Positions 52,494 to 64,000 of a stretch of DNA of 64,000 nucleotides are shown here, in pieces. Origin of the DNA: Pegea sp. RAD2-039 (Eukaryota; Chordata; Thaliacea; Salpida; Salpidae); assembly GCA_034620365.1 (NCBI GenBank), contig JAQGEQ010000380.1:3596001-3660000 (forward strand). The letters run 5' to 3'. The first letter of the stretch is position 1. Each line of letters starts with the position of its first letter. Below the pieces are notes generated by a model. It did no database searches. It was not told the DNA's origin and saw nothing but the letters and a program-made list of their open reading frames with translations. The position numbers and the translations under genes are program-made.

Positions 52494-54420
52494 TAATTTA
52501 TTTATTTCAATAAATGCAAAGAAAGGTGCCTGAATAGAGCACCTCTAGCTAACACACATTCTCACAAATAATATTATATATAATTAAGTTGGAAATATAG
52601 AATAGAAAAAGATGTAATACACAGGATTTCAGTAGAATATAATAGTGGACAATTATATAGAATGTTTAGAAATGAAAATTTTGGCAATATTATAAGGTTT
52701 AAATTTCTGCTTGAACAACACAAGTTCTGATATGACAATGTCTGCTGGCAGCTGGTTCCATGTACTAATTGTGTGGTATGAGAAAAAAATTGCTCTGATT
52801 AACGTACTAGGTGATATAGGCATTTTAAGATGTAATGTGTGTCGTCTGAGTTGATATAACTTGAGGGAAGGACTAATGGAAAAGAAATCATCAAGCTGAA
52901 TATCAATTAAATTGTGGATAATTTAAAAAACAAGAATTAAGTCGTATTTAATCCGTTGGATTTCCAAAGTACATAAATTTAAGAAGCGATATTTATAACT
53001 ATCGTATTTAATATTAAGTTTCCTGCATACTAATCTCGTAAATATTGCCTGAACAGATTCGATTTTTTTGATATCACCAACTTGATATGGCATCCATGAA
53101 CTGACATTGTATTCAAGAATTGGACGTACGTACAATATGAAGAGATTGATAAAAAAGCATGGGTCCTTAGAATTAAAGGTCTTTACAATAAGGTAGACAA
53201 AGTTGATTGATTTTCCAAAGATTTTCGATATATTCCTCAATTCCATCACAAGCTGGTTGCTTTTATCAAGTAAGGGAGGTAATTGAGATCTCGCCTTAAG
53301 CTTGTGATTTATGAAACCAAAATACGTTTTCTTGCTGGGTGAAGATAAAGAATGCACTTTCTCTTCCTAAGTAGAAATTAGAAATATATTTCTTGTAAAT
53401 TATAGAAAGATATTTGTGCAGAGATTTGACGGAAGGCTCTGCTTTAGTTTTCTTGTATAGGAGGTTTTTAAATGTTGTAAAGTAACCATCTGAGATAGGT
53501 TATTGGCATCGAGGAAGCTTACAAAGGCATGACTTTAAATGGCTAAACTAGGATTGTCGCTATTCAAGTTAAACGATTTTCACATAAATGCTGAATTCGG
53601 GTTATTTCAATCAATTTTTCTAAAATTAAAATCCCCCAAAATATATAAATTAGGACAAATAACAATCTTCAGAGCCTTCAATAAGGCCTTAACAGTAACC
53701 TCATCATTAATTTTAGAGGGTGGTAGGTAGGTACATATAAAACGCGAAAATTTGGACTTTGAGTAATAAAAACGAAAGGGATAATCTCAAATCCTTGACA
53801 ATTAACGGCATCGATCTGAATTCTAGAGATCATGGGTGCAAGTGATGTTTTGTAAATTACGTAAACACCGCCGCCTCTATCATACAATCTGTCACAACGC
53901 AAAACACAAAAAAGATTACCGTCAACCAGAAAAGAATCAGGATAAAACGGTTTCAACCAACTTTCAGTAATAAAAAAAAAGTGAAATCATGAGAGTGCAA
54001 AAGAGCTTTCAATTGGAAAATTTTGTTAATAATCGACCGTGCGTTGAAGAACATACCTAATGTGATAGAAGAATTGTCTTTTTGACGCTTGTGAGATTTG
54101 ATGATAAGCTTCTGTAAATTGATATATTTGGCTGGAAGGATGGTATTCACAATTGTGTACGGAGAGAATTTAAAAAAAGAAGATATAGGACCAGTGTTTA
54201 CTTGCCACTACCGTTTTTTGAAAAAAAACTTGACAATTCTTAAGGCCCATGTTGGACCTCGAACTTTGTATTTGAAATCAGTTTTAGTAATGACAAAAAT
54301 AATTGGCATAAACAAACGTCAAAACTTGCAGCAAAACAACTTTACTTTAAATTTTCGGATATTATTCACAGAAGCACTTTGCTATTTACTTTATCATCAA
54401 CTAAGACCTATAGTCCTTAA
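52494..54420 (-). mobile_element. LINE (CR1/Jockey-like) copy D: endonuclease, RT end and 3' UTR, internally deleted
   Basis: On the minus strand, about 54150-53700 encodes an APE-type endonuclease: FNARSIINKIFQLKALL, then CDRLYDRGGGVYVIYK, matching the NARS..NK...L and R.DR..GGGV blocks of CR1/Jockey elements. A second open stretch (53357-52923) begins with an endonuclease-RT linker (FINHKLKARSQLPPLL) and runs straight into the RT C-terminal end (LYVRPILEYNVSSWMPYQVG). The reverse-transcriptase catalytic core is therefore missing. The 3' UTR (52494-52840) ends ATTTATTTCAATAAATGC. Upstream to about 54420 the minus strand may hold the end of ORF1, but this is weak. Dead copy. Confidence 0.85.
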
Positions 54421-55921
54421 ATAGCTTGAGATTGAGTTCTTGTATTCAAACTTCAATATTTTGCTAACACTGGCTGTATATGTTAATTTGACATAACATT
54501 AAATTTAACTTTATTAAATATAAAAATGTTTTATCCAATAGTCAGTGATTCAAGATTACTTTGCCTGTACTATTCAGGTCTAACATTAAATAGTTTGAAA
54601 TATTTGTTTATACAATATTGTTTTACTAACTAATCATGATGTAGAATATGAAAATAGTGCGAGCAATTATTTTCATTATCTTATAAACCATATATGCTAA
54701 TTGTAAAAGTGAATATAAATATTTTAAGGTAGGCAACTCTATTTGTTAAATTCTTAAAAGATGTAGTAAAAATGACAACAACTTTTGAAATTGTGAGCTG
54801 TTACCATTCATATATGAGAATTCAAATAATCACCTAAGTGGTAGGCATTCATAAGTTGATTTCTTAATTTCTAATTAGAATTTTTGTTCATTCACATTGA
54901 AAACAATTTCCAATTATTCTTTTTCATATTAGACAATTAACATTTTGCTTACTTTGGATTTTGTAGTGCAGTAGAAATTCCACAATTTACAGAAAGTGAA
55001 AAAATATTTACAACCCTAACTTGCACTTTATCTAACCTCATAACCACCAATTTATTTACTAAATGCTGAAGTATTATTCAAATTCTTCCATCTTAAACCT
55101 TTCCAGGCATTTAGTCAACCAAACAATTCCGATTTGATATAAGACTCTATTTGAATCGATCTAACACCTTGACGTAAAGACCTTCAGCCAACAAAAGTGA
55201 TTAAAGAACCTTTCCTAAAATATTCGTATCACAAAAACAGCTTTTTTCATTCACATAACAATCTTAATGACTATGTGCAGAAAAGACACGATAAACTGTC
55301 AATGATACAATATCAATTACTTAAGTAATTTTATTAGGGATTTTGAGAAGCATGAAAGAAAAACTTTTCAATACAGATGAATATTAACAAGCAATTGATA
55401 TAAACAATGATAATTGAGCTAACCGTTTTGCAAAGTGAAGTTGAAATATACAGAAATAAAAAGAACTATCGATAAGCTAACCAACCTGTAGAAAGTACTG
55501 ATGAGTTGTTTCTGGTAACTCTAGAATGATTCAAGAAAAATACACAGTTGAAAAATTTGAATCGGTTTACCTGATTTAGATTCTTAAAACGAAAAAAGTG
55601 TCTTCCATGAAACAAACGAATTAAATGATAGATATTCAAAAGCGAAGTACAATTAAAAGTGTTTGTAAATTAGTTTGTGATAAAGTCAGTATGATGAGCA
55701 GACAAACCTCACAAACCAAACATGTAAGCCAACCAACCAGCTTGCTTGCTACAATCAATCAATTATCTATAAGTAGAATCTCAAAAGACGCTGACTTTCA
55801 AACAAAACCTGGAATCTAGTTAAGGCACAAGACATTCAAAAAATCTGAGAAGTCATGGAAAGATTCATTTCGACAATTTATAAATAATCGATGTTGGATT
55901 CGAAGACTCCAACTGCTTGCT
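54421..55921. other. intergenic region downstream (3') of MTSS1
   Basis: AT-rich. I looked on the minus strand for a WH2-type exon (LLxxIRxGxxLKK) belonging to MTSS1 and found none. No other gene seen. Confidence 0.4.
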
Positions 55922-58900
55922 TCACCAAGGACCAATAGGTTTGATGTCAGAAGTGGAATCATCGTCATTTGGAAGATGTACACTTTGTTTGAACTGCTGG
56001 GTAAGGAAACTAAATTGAAGATTGCTTTTATCACAATTATTGATCATCTGATTGCCACTGTTGTTGATATTTTCGCTAGGTGCAAACACTTGAACAAATG
56101 AATCATGAATAGGAGGTTTAGATGAAGGTACCGTCGGTGTATTGACAGCTTTTAGACCAGATGGAATTCGGCGGATAGAATTATATTTTCCAGTTGGTTT
56201 TCTTCGAATTGTTGCTGTTTGATCTGAACAAGAACAAATTAGATTGAATTAAACGAATGAATTAGTTACTGTTGTGTTGTAAGTAACTCCCAGAGGTGGA
56301 AATAGGTCTTCGTGATAGAGTCCCACCCTGAAACCGGATCCTTGGCATCGTTGAGAAATGATCATGATCCGAAGAAGTCATCTCTTCACCTTCAATCGAT
56401 CCAAGATCAGTTTCTAAACAAGTTTCAGATCTTTCCACTCGACTTCTGATGACTTTTTTATTAATTGAAACGAACCATGTGAAGCGATTGTGTCCTGGGA
56501 GCAAGCAGGGGTTGTGTTTTGGCTGCTGTACCCACTACTACTCGAATAATGACTTCCAAACATCTTTCTACCCAGAGTAGCTGACGAGAAGTCGCCTGAA
56601 ACTAAATGGTTCTCATTTCTCGGTGGTAACGGGGGCGCCGATTGCACAGATGATTGGTTCAGCACTGTGGATACTTTACTATTTACCACTAGGTGGTGAT
56701 ATGGAGCAAGACTCACTTTCTGGAGGGGGAGGTGGAAGCGGAGAATCCAGCATATCTTTGATCGCTTGCTCCATTTCATCTGCTTTCAGCGTTGTGTTGG
56801 TAGAAACAGAATCAACTGAAGTCGAGCTACCTCCAGGAAGATCTTGTTCTTTAGAGGATGCAGGGAATTTAAAGAGGTTGGTAGACTGCAGCATACTGGC
56901 GGGTTTTGGGGATAGAAGGGGTGGCTGGTTGGGATTAGAACCAGTTGGTGGTAACCGCCGGTCGTCGATGGTTGCTGATTGGTTGATCAATTCATAAGGT
57001 CCTGGATGAAGAGAAGATGAAATGAAGACCTTGATAAGATCAAATGATCATTACCTGGTTTTGACCAATCTTTCCAAGACATAGGGCGACTAGAGATCAC
57101 ATCTAATCCTCGGAGTACAGATGACTCATCTAATCCGGGATTACATTGGACTTCTCGCTGGCTGCTGCTTGAGTTTGTCTGCAAATAGTCGCAAGTCACT
57201 ACTATCGAAGCACAACGCGATGATGACGTCACACGCGCTACCAGTTGAACCGGATCAAGCAGTGGTGACGTCATCATTGATCAATAAAGACAATTAGGAG
57301 TAGAGGATGTAGACAGCAAAAAAATCGATTGATTCAAGACTCATTGAAAGAGTCGTGAGTTTTGTGAAATCAATTTTGATTCTATTTAAATAATTTGATG
57401 TGTTAATTGAAGTGAGACTCACTTTTTGAAGGCGTTTGCTGTGTTGGAAAGATGAAGTTCTTGATAATGTTGAGTCGTTGCTACCAGGAATACTACTTAA
57501 ACTGAAAATAACAAACAAGAGGTAAGAAGAGGACTTTGAAGTTGAATCTTCACTCTCTAATTAGGGTTGAAAGTTAACTGCTTCAATGGAACTGTCAATA
57601 AGATGAATTTGCGGAAAGAACACCAGAAGTTAGATTGTGAAAAGCATAAAATCAGTTGATGTTTATCTTCAAATGTGGTTTTTATCGATTAAAAAGTTGA
57701 TATGAACTTTTTATATTTGATACTCCTTAAAATCACCTTGAAATTTGTTCAGTTTATAAATCTAGTGATCTTTCGGTAAAAGGCTCATATATACAAGAAG
57801 TATTTATAATCTTATTCTTCGTCATGCACGAGTAAACACACGTGACAGTCGAAGTTACCTGCAGCGAGAAGCTGATGAAGCTGTGTTGGAAATAGGTGAA
57901 GATGGTGGCGAGTGAAAATTGATCTTTTTAGAGGTGATAGAGGATACAGGGAAAGAATCCTGCTACAAAAAGACTTGATTGAAAAAGTATCAAGTTGAAA
58001 TGTAAAAGAATTCATTCCTGCTACTAGTTTTGTGATTAAAAGCTGAAAAAATATTGAATTTGAAATGAAAAGAAGTAGAAATGGAAACAAACTTGCTGCA
58101 GTGGATTTATATTATTTCTTATTGCTCCTTTTGTATAGTCTTGTATTATATCATCAACTTTTGTTGGTAATTGTTTGGGGTTACGGCACAGTTCTCTTAA
58201 ATCGTTCGATAATTCCTCTACAGTTGAAGCTTCATTTGCAAATTCTACTTGTAGGTTCTATAAATTGAAGATTTTCATAAAAAAATTTGTCTTTCAACTC
58301 AGAAACTAACAACAAAACAGATGTAAATACACAACATTTGTATTTAGTATTTTTAAATCTACAGATTTGAAACCAATATCTTCTTTGATAGCGTCAAGGA
58401 TTTGAAGTGAATGAAACCGGTAAATGTAAAAAGAGAATCAAGTGTAAGAACGAAACCTCTATTATCGATTAACAAAAAAGTTGTTTGTCTGAAATTGAGA
58501 CAAGTAATGAAAACAGTGATTGATGAGCCCACAAAACCCCTCAATAATATTGATTAAAATTTGGTTGTTTCGGTTTCAAGTAAAAATGAAGAAAAAAACA
58601 AAATAATTGCTGCAAAGAAACCAGCAAAGTAACAATTAAATATCAATTGATTAAAAAGAACTTACTAAAAGTTTAGATAGACTTAGAGCATAAAAACAAG
58701 CTCTTGTTCTTTCTTCTACTAAGATGTTACGAAGACACGATCTTTCTACTTCTTCTAGATGCGTGATCCGATCCGCTACCTCAACACTCATCTGAGTCAG
58801 TTGTTGTTGAAAGTTGTCGCATTTGGTTCCTGGGAAAGAAAAGAAATAAATAAAATGAAAATCACAAGTAGTGATTATATAAGGTGACCTTCATTAACCT

Positions 58901-61900
58901 GCTTATTATTTCTTGCTTAACATAGCTGTTAGAGCAAGCGGATATAATTATATCTGGTTTTATTTGCTTTTTAGTCAAGTTTTGCTAATTTTCTGTTTGC
59001 TTTTCAATTTTATTTTTTTTGCTTTTATGAGAAAATTTTTAATTTGTGAAAAAGTTAAAACTTCTTCAAGACCAACTTGAAATTAGTTGTGAGGTAGAAA
59101 GAATTTTCTATCATAAAAAAGGTCAATGATGCAAAGAGCAAATTTGATGACTTGCAAATGTTTGTTGGTTTATAAAGAAGGAATAATATTTGTACAAGTT
59201 TGCAAAATGAAAAAAGCTCTAAAATTACTTCGATACTTTTCAATTATATTTAATCAAACAAAAAGTTGTAACATAATTTCAATTTAAATTGTTGAAAGGT
59301 AGGAAAGTAAATATTCTTGTTGAAAATATAAGTTGAAAGTAAAAAGGAATCAAAATATTAGAAGAAATGTTTTCCATTCAAATCCAAAAATGATCATCAA
59401 ATTTTCTAGTCGCTAAAAACAATATTATTTGAAGATTTTGAGCAAATATTAGTTCAAAAGATTAATGTATAAATATAAATTAAAGTCTAATAATAAATAA
59501 ATTTAAAAGCTATAAGGAAATAATATTTGATAATATTGATAAATAAATCTGTATTTTATTTACTATCAATGTGTAATGTTTATAAATACAGATCATAAAT
59601 GATAAACATACTTAGTTTTTTTTTGTAAACTAAGTTAGTGAAAGCTAAAAGTAGCAGCAAAAAACAATAGTAGTTGTCTGTAAGATTGATTTGTCGAAAT
59701 CGTCACTAATCAGGGTTTGATAAAATTAGACTAAAAACAGGGTTAGGGTTTAAGTAGGTAAACAGGTCAACGGTTTGCACAAAAACTTCATTCCAATGTA
59801 AAGCAAACATTTTAAACTCTAAAAAAAAACTTCATTTAAAAATTGCTACTTAAAAATGTAAGTAAACCTTTTAAAAGCGAAAAATTAATTTCAAATCATA
59901 AAATATTTCGAAAAAAAACTTTACAAAATATTTTGATTGATTAATATATAAAAGTTCAGTTCGAAAAAAGATTAGGTGATGATTGTTCCTTCTTATCTGT
60001 TGTTTTTGATGTGAAAAAAAATCAAGATATAAAAAGATGTAGAAAAAGTTTTTGATAAAATCTTAGGAGGCTAAAGTAAAAAGTTACTTGAAATTTGAAT
60101 ATAATCTATTTATAAACACTTTGTATAAAAAACAATTAAATATAAATCTGATTAAATAACTGAGTAATAGTCATTAAAAGTTTAGCTCAATAAAGATATT
60201 CTATAAAAAGTTGGTAGAAAAAAGTGAAAGTTGAAATCAGAAGATACAAGCACGAAGTGAAATCTCGTGTAATTTAGGTTATTATAACTACAATTTAGCT
60301 AAATTGAACAATCAATAGATTATTAACAGTTAATGTTTGTTAGTGAAGTTATACTTAAGCTGATGCTAAGTGTACTTCTACTATTGATTGCTTTCCAATT
60401 AACTAAAATATAACTCGATTTTAGTTGATATTAGCTTACACATATATTACTTGCATCTCTTATCAACAACATCTTCAAATACTACTTGTCAATTAAGACA
60501 TAACTTTAAAAGCCATATTTAAATAGAACAAATGAATTAAATGTAAATATTTCAAAATGTAGACGAGATTTTACTTCAAATCTTTTTTCTTTGATTAAAA
60601 GATTGAATTATTTCAAACATTTTTATGAGATTTAGTTTTTTTCATCAATAAAATAGTTTGTTTTGTTTGTGATGTTTACTTTAATAACATCGATTATCTA
60701 GCTTTCGACTGGTAGCAAAAGATAGAACCACTTTTCCATCTTAATTTTTTTCAAGCAAAGCAAACACAAAAACAGAAATAGAATAAAGACTGAAGAGAAT
60801 AGACAAGTGAAGAATATTTCATGAACTTCTGGAATATTTCCAAGAACTTTACAACAAAATATTTAATAAATGGATTTAAATATTAGCTTGATATATCATG
60901 TGTCATTAAATTTTACAGCAAATAGAGAAGTGTTTATAAATTTCAATCATCAACGACAAATATTTTACTCGTCATCAAATTACTTCACCTTTCTTAATCT
61001 TTTTTTTCAACTTGTACACTTCAGTGCTCCGTTTCTTAATTTCGCTTGCATATTTTTTGATATCTGCAAATATTTATCTATTGATTATAATAATTATCAA
61101 TAAATATATGATCTATTATTTACAAGACTTTTATAATAAAACTCAGAAAAGATAAATTTAATTTAAAACTGTTCATCAAGTAAATAAACTAACTGAAGCC
61201 AATCTAAGTTCTAAATAAACCAAGTGAAAAAAGGAACTAATAAAAAGGGGAAGTTATCCAAATAAAACTGGAAATATAATACAAGATTGTTGAAGTATTT
61301 GATAAAAATGATCAGCTGGAAAGATCTTTTGATTAAGTATTCGATCAATTTCTAATGATTGAAGTAAAAGATGAAATAAATTAAGAAAGGAGATTTTGGA
61401 AGATAAAATTTCATACATCAATATTCTATTTAATTTAATGTCGTTCAACAAAAATTTGGTTTTATTAATTAGCTTCTTGAACGTTATAAATGATAGCAGA
61501 TGTCATCGGTGAGTGTCTACAATCTCAGCTGGTTTTATAATTTCAAAAATAAATTGAAGATAGAGATTTAATCTGATGATTAGATAGAGATTGTGGTTGA
61601 TAGTGAAAGAAAATATGAAAAGAACAGTGCTCCTTTGTAAGAAGATAAATTACAAATAATTAAATCAAGATTAAAAATGTTTTGTTAATTAATAGAAAAA
61701 ACATATTTGTCAAAATAGAAAATACTACGAAACTAATTAACAAATTCACCATAACCTTTGCTGTGCTCTTTTTCTAATGATCCTGAACACTTCTTCCATT
61801 CTTCCAGTCGTTCACCGATTGGTTGAACAAGATAATCTTGTAATCCGCTGAAAGAGATTGTTATTAAAAGCACTTGTTTAGTTGTTGTGAGGTTAGTATC

Positions 61901-63797
61901 CAGAGTTGTGTTGGTATTTGTAGAGAATCGCTGACAGTCGAGTCATGAATTTTTATTTTAAGAAATTCATGTTTAAAAATGTTATGAGAAAAAGAATCAT
62001 AAAAGCTTAAGGATCAAAACTCCGATTTCATAAAATCGATAATTTCAATTTAAAAATTTGTAACATTTTTACATTAATCTTATAAAAGTTCAGAAATATA
62101 TAAAATCAGTGGAAAAAAATAATTGAAAAGATCAGAAAGAGTTGTAAAAGAAATAAAATAATAAAAATAAATTCTAGAAAGATTTCTTTGAAAAGATTTG
62201 TAAAGATGACTTTTATGAACAGGAGTTTATTTTCTAAGATCTTTAAAAACATCAAAATAGATAAATGATCTTGAAAGCTTGATTGTAAATATTTAGTTAC
62301 TATAAAATTTGAAATATTATTTGCTGATTTAATTATTTTTAATCTAAAAAAACTCTGTTGAAACTAATCATACATAATCCAATTATTTTAATTTTAAGTA
62401 ATTAAAGTTTGGAATAAATTATTTAATTATAGGAAGAAATATAGAAAGATGTTGCCAATTGAAATTGATGTAAAGTTAGATAATTCATTTTCAATTAGAT
62501 TAAAATTCACATCAAAAATTCATTAGAATCAAAACTTCTTGTTTATTTCGTTTTTTTTCAACAAAATTTTCCGTTTTATGAAAAGAATTTGTTGAAAAAT
62601 TTTGAAGAAAATCTTCAGTATGAAGATGATGGCTTGTAATGTTGATGTTATTGTTTTGTCGACATTAAATTGGAAATTAAATATAAAAAAGTCAAAGAAA
62701 TTAGTTGCCAAGATGTCAACAAAATTGAGTTTATGGTAACGATTCAACAAAACAAAATTTGCATCAAAAAAACGTTTCAAAATTCGAGAAGGAAAATTGA
62801 GAAAAATTTTTTAGTAAAATAACTCACATCACATATAATTTGAGTTTTCCTTCAACATGTCGCTGGCGAACACAGATACGAGTCAAAGTACTTCCAATCT
62901 CTTTCGTAGAACCTTTGCATTGAATTTGATATCAAAATAAAAAATCAAAAAGAATAAAAGTCAACACACACACACACATGCACACGTGCACGCGCGCACA
63001 CACACGAACACGCACGCACACACACACGCATGATGATATCTGCTTATAACTATATTTTGATAACCAGTAAATAATAATTATTAAATAATATTTAAGCAAA
63101 TTATATTGAACTTGAGATTTCTCTTTATAAAACCGATGATTATTTTTCTTTTATTTGTAAAAGCATCTGAAACTAATTTATCAAAAAAGTTATGAAAACT
63201 TTTAATAAAGTTTTACTTAAAAAGCAACTTAGAGAGCAGCTGGTTGTAGTAGAAGAAACATCATCAAGTTCTCCGTTGAGATATAAGCTAAAAATATCCA
63301 CCAATCAAAACAGAGAGTAGTGTAGATGAATGTAATTTCATGTTCTCAATTTATAGATAATAAATAATGAGATGACTAATAAGTGGTCAGGACCACACTA
63401 GATGTGGTCAAGACCACACTAGAAGTGGATTTCTTCACAAACTTTTATTGTAAAGAACTTTTGAAGTAAGGATAATCTTACAAGTCAGATATGTGCAATT
63501 TAACGCTTGACTGAGCACTGACAAGTACAAGAAGTCTTATAAGATGAAGATCATGTAGATGCAAGATCACCATAAGAACTTTTTACTTCACATCAATCAC
63601 TAAACGATACCTTAAATCTATCGGTTTATTCTTAGACTCAGGAAATCGAGCTGATTAACCTACTATAGAATTGATTTCAAAGATTTAAGGAGAAAGTGAT
63701 TACTGAATAGTTTAGAAGATAACTAATAAGCTGACAGTTGATTGAGTCAAAACTTCCACTTTTATCATCTACTGAAGCTGCCACTTTGTATACTTGA
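55922..63797 (-). CDS. MTSS1: MTSS1/MIM-like I-BAR (IMD) protein, 3' twelve exons, 5' end beyond window
   Basis: Membrane-bending scaffold linking phosphoinositide membranes to actin. Exons in transcript order: 63797-63760 (38 nt), 62912-62828, 61847-61750, 58829-58666, 58257-58093, 57962-57859, 57501-57423, 57178-57055, 57001-56717, 56664-56476, 56413-56270, 56223-55922. All are in phase, about 592 codons. The IMD is recognised by KVAASVDDKS-STKEIGSTLTRICVRQR, QDYLVQPIGERLEEWKK, LEEVERSCLRNILVEERTRACFY and later NFHSPPSSP. Further MTSS1 landmarks are DWSKPGPYE, a proline stretch SPLPPPPP, SSSGYSSQNTTPACSQDTIAS (MTSS1: SSGYSTQTTTP...SEDTI) and TATIRRKPTGK. The ORF ends at KPIGPW-stop without the C-terminal WH2 actin-binding motif. 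The Lys-rich segment between the two central IMD helices is short. The first IMD exons were not found and should lie to the right. Confidence 0.9.
62962..63033 (+). repeat. CA/CG-rich microsatellite in an MTSS1 intron
   Basis: About 70 nt of alternating pyrimidine-purine sequence, mostly (CA)n with interspersed CG and TG (for example GTGCACGCGCGCACACACAC). Strongly different from the AT-rich surroundings and able to adopt Z-DNA. Confidence 0.95.
63382..63432. repeat. tandem hairpin repeat in an MTSS1 intron
   Basis: Two units of 21 nt (GTGGTCAGGACCACACTAGA and GTGGTCAAGACCACACTAGA plus one base) and a start of a third (GTGGAT). Each unit contains the inverted repeat GTGGTC/GACCAC, so each can fold into its own 6 bp hairpin. 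Confidence 0.9.
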
Positions 63798-64000
63798 CTG
63801 TGACAAGTTAGTTTAATCTCAGAAGAAAACTGAAGTCTCAAAAATTTATCAATAAAAGATTTCTACTGAATCTTTGATAAAATTAGAAGAAGATTCAATA
63901 AATGGTTGAAGAGATTTGATAAACAACTAAGCTGATTTAACAATGAATAAAAATGAAAGAAACCAACAAATGAATACAAAAGAAAAATCAGATAGAAATT

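Noticed and set aside
55625-55819. Plus-strand 64-codon ORF downstream of MTSS1
   Set aside because: Starts and ends without regulatory or splice context and resembles no protein.
56414-56475. A possible 23-nt intron in MTSS1
   Set aside because: A pyrimidine-containing acceptor (CTTGTTTAG) gives a normal 62-nt intron in the right phase.
56665-56716. A possible 28-nt ultra-short intron in MTSS1 (GTGAGT...CACCTAG)
   Set aside because: An acceptor 24 nt further (ATCCACAG) gives the same frame and an ordinary 52-nt intron, typical of this genome.
57179-57277. MTSS1 exon extension reading MMTSPLLDPVQLVARV
   Set aside because: No acceptor in the correct phase precedes it; TATTTGCAG ending at 57179 fits phase 0, so this stretch is probably intronic.

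Overview
The window is nuclear DNA from an animal with a very AT-rich genome (roughly 70% or more A+T by eye). The evidence is split genes with consensus GT...AG introns, many only 50-70 nt long, and a metazoan gene set: casein kinase 2 alpha, an NDR/STK38 kinase, TRAPPC10, an MTSS1-type I-BAR protein, a CYP4 cytochrome P450 and a sigma-like glutathione transferase. tRNA-derived SINEs and CR1/Jockey-like LINEs are also present. It looks invertebrate, but I cannot name the phylum from the sequence alone. I recognised no LTR retroelement, retrovirus, Polinton, CRISPR array or bacterial operon.

Layout. 0-11.8 kb: LINE 3' end (+), intronless membrane-anchored GH35 beta-galactosidase (+), four-exon glutathione S-transferase (+), a SINE (+) facing a LINE copy (-), then two intronless genes, MIF4GD-like (+) and ZFAND1-like (+). 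12-17 kb: a decayed LINE reverse-transcriptase remnant and AT-rich intergenic DNA. 16.9-19.7 kb: CK2 alpha, 11 coding exons (+). 23.4-30.5 kb: TRAPPC10, reconstructed here as 26 coding exons (+), about 1460 codons, with a GC-rich island in one intron. 32.5-34.1 kb: a second SINE (-) beside an unrecognised four-exon gene (-) for a predicted secreted protein. 38.1-40.5 kb: STK38/NDR kinase (+). 42.2 kb: LINE 3' end (+). 43.1-48.5 kb: a ~345 bp inverted repeat pair enclosing a CYP4 gene (-). 50.3-51.6 kb: a divergent intronless ubiquitin-specific protease (+). 52.5-54.4 kb: internally deleted LINE (-). 55.9-64 kb: MTSS1/MIM I-BAR gene (-), whose 5' end lies beyond the window.

The genes are ordinary housekeeping, signalling, trafficking and detoxification functions with no visible operon or shared pathway. 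The most noteworthy points are these. Two SINEs with different tRNA-like heads carry the same 3' tail as the local LINE. An unrecognised secreted-protein gene can be assembled from four phase-0 exons. Several short introns are multiples of three without stops. Splice acceptors sit just upstream of start codons, suggesting 5'UTR introns or spliced-leader trans-splicing. The GST gene has a probable GC-AG intron. No C-terminal WH2 motif was found in the MTSS1 homologue. Exon coordinates come from reading frame continuity, splice consensus and remembered family sequences, not from transcript data.
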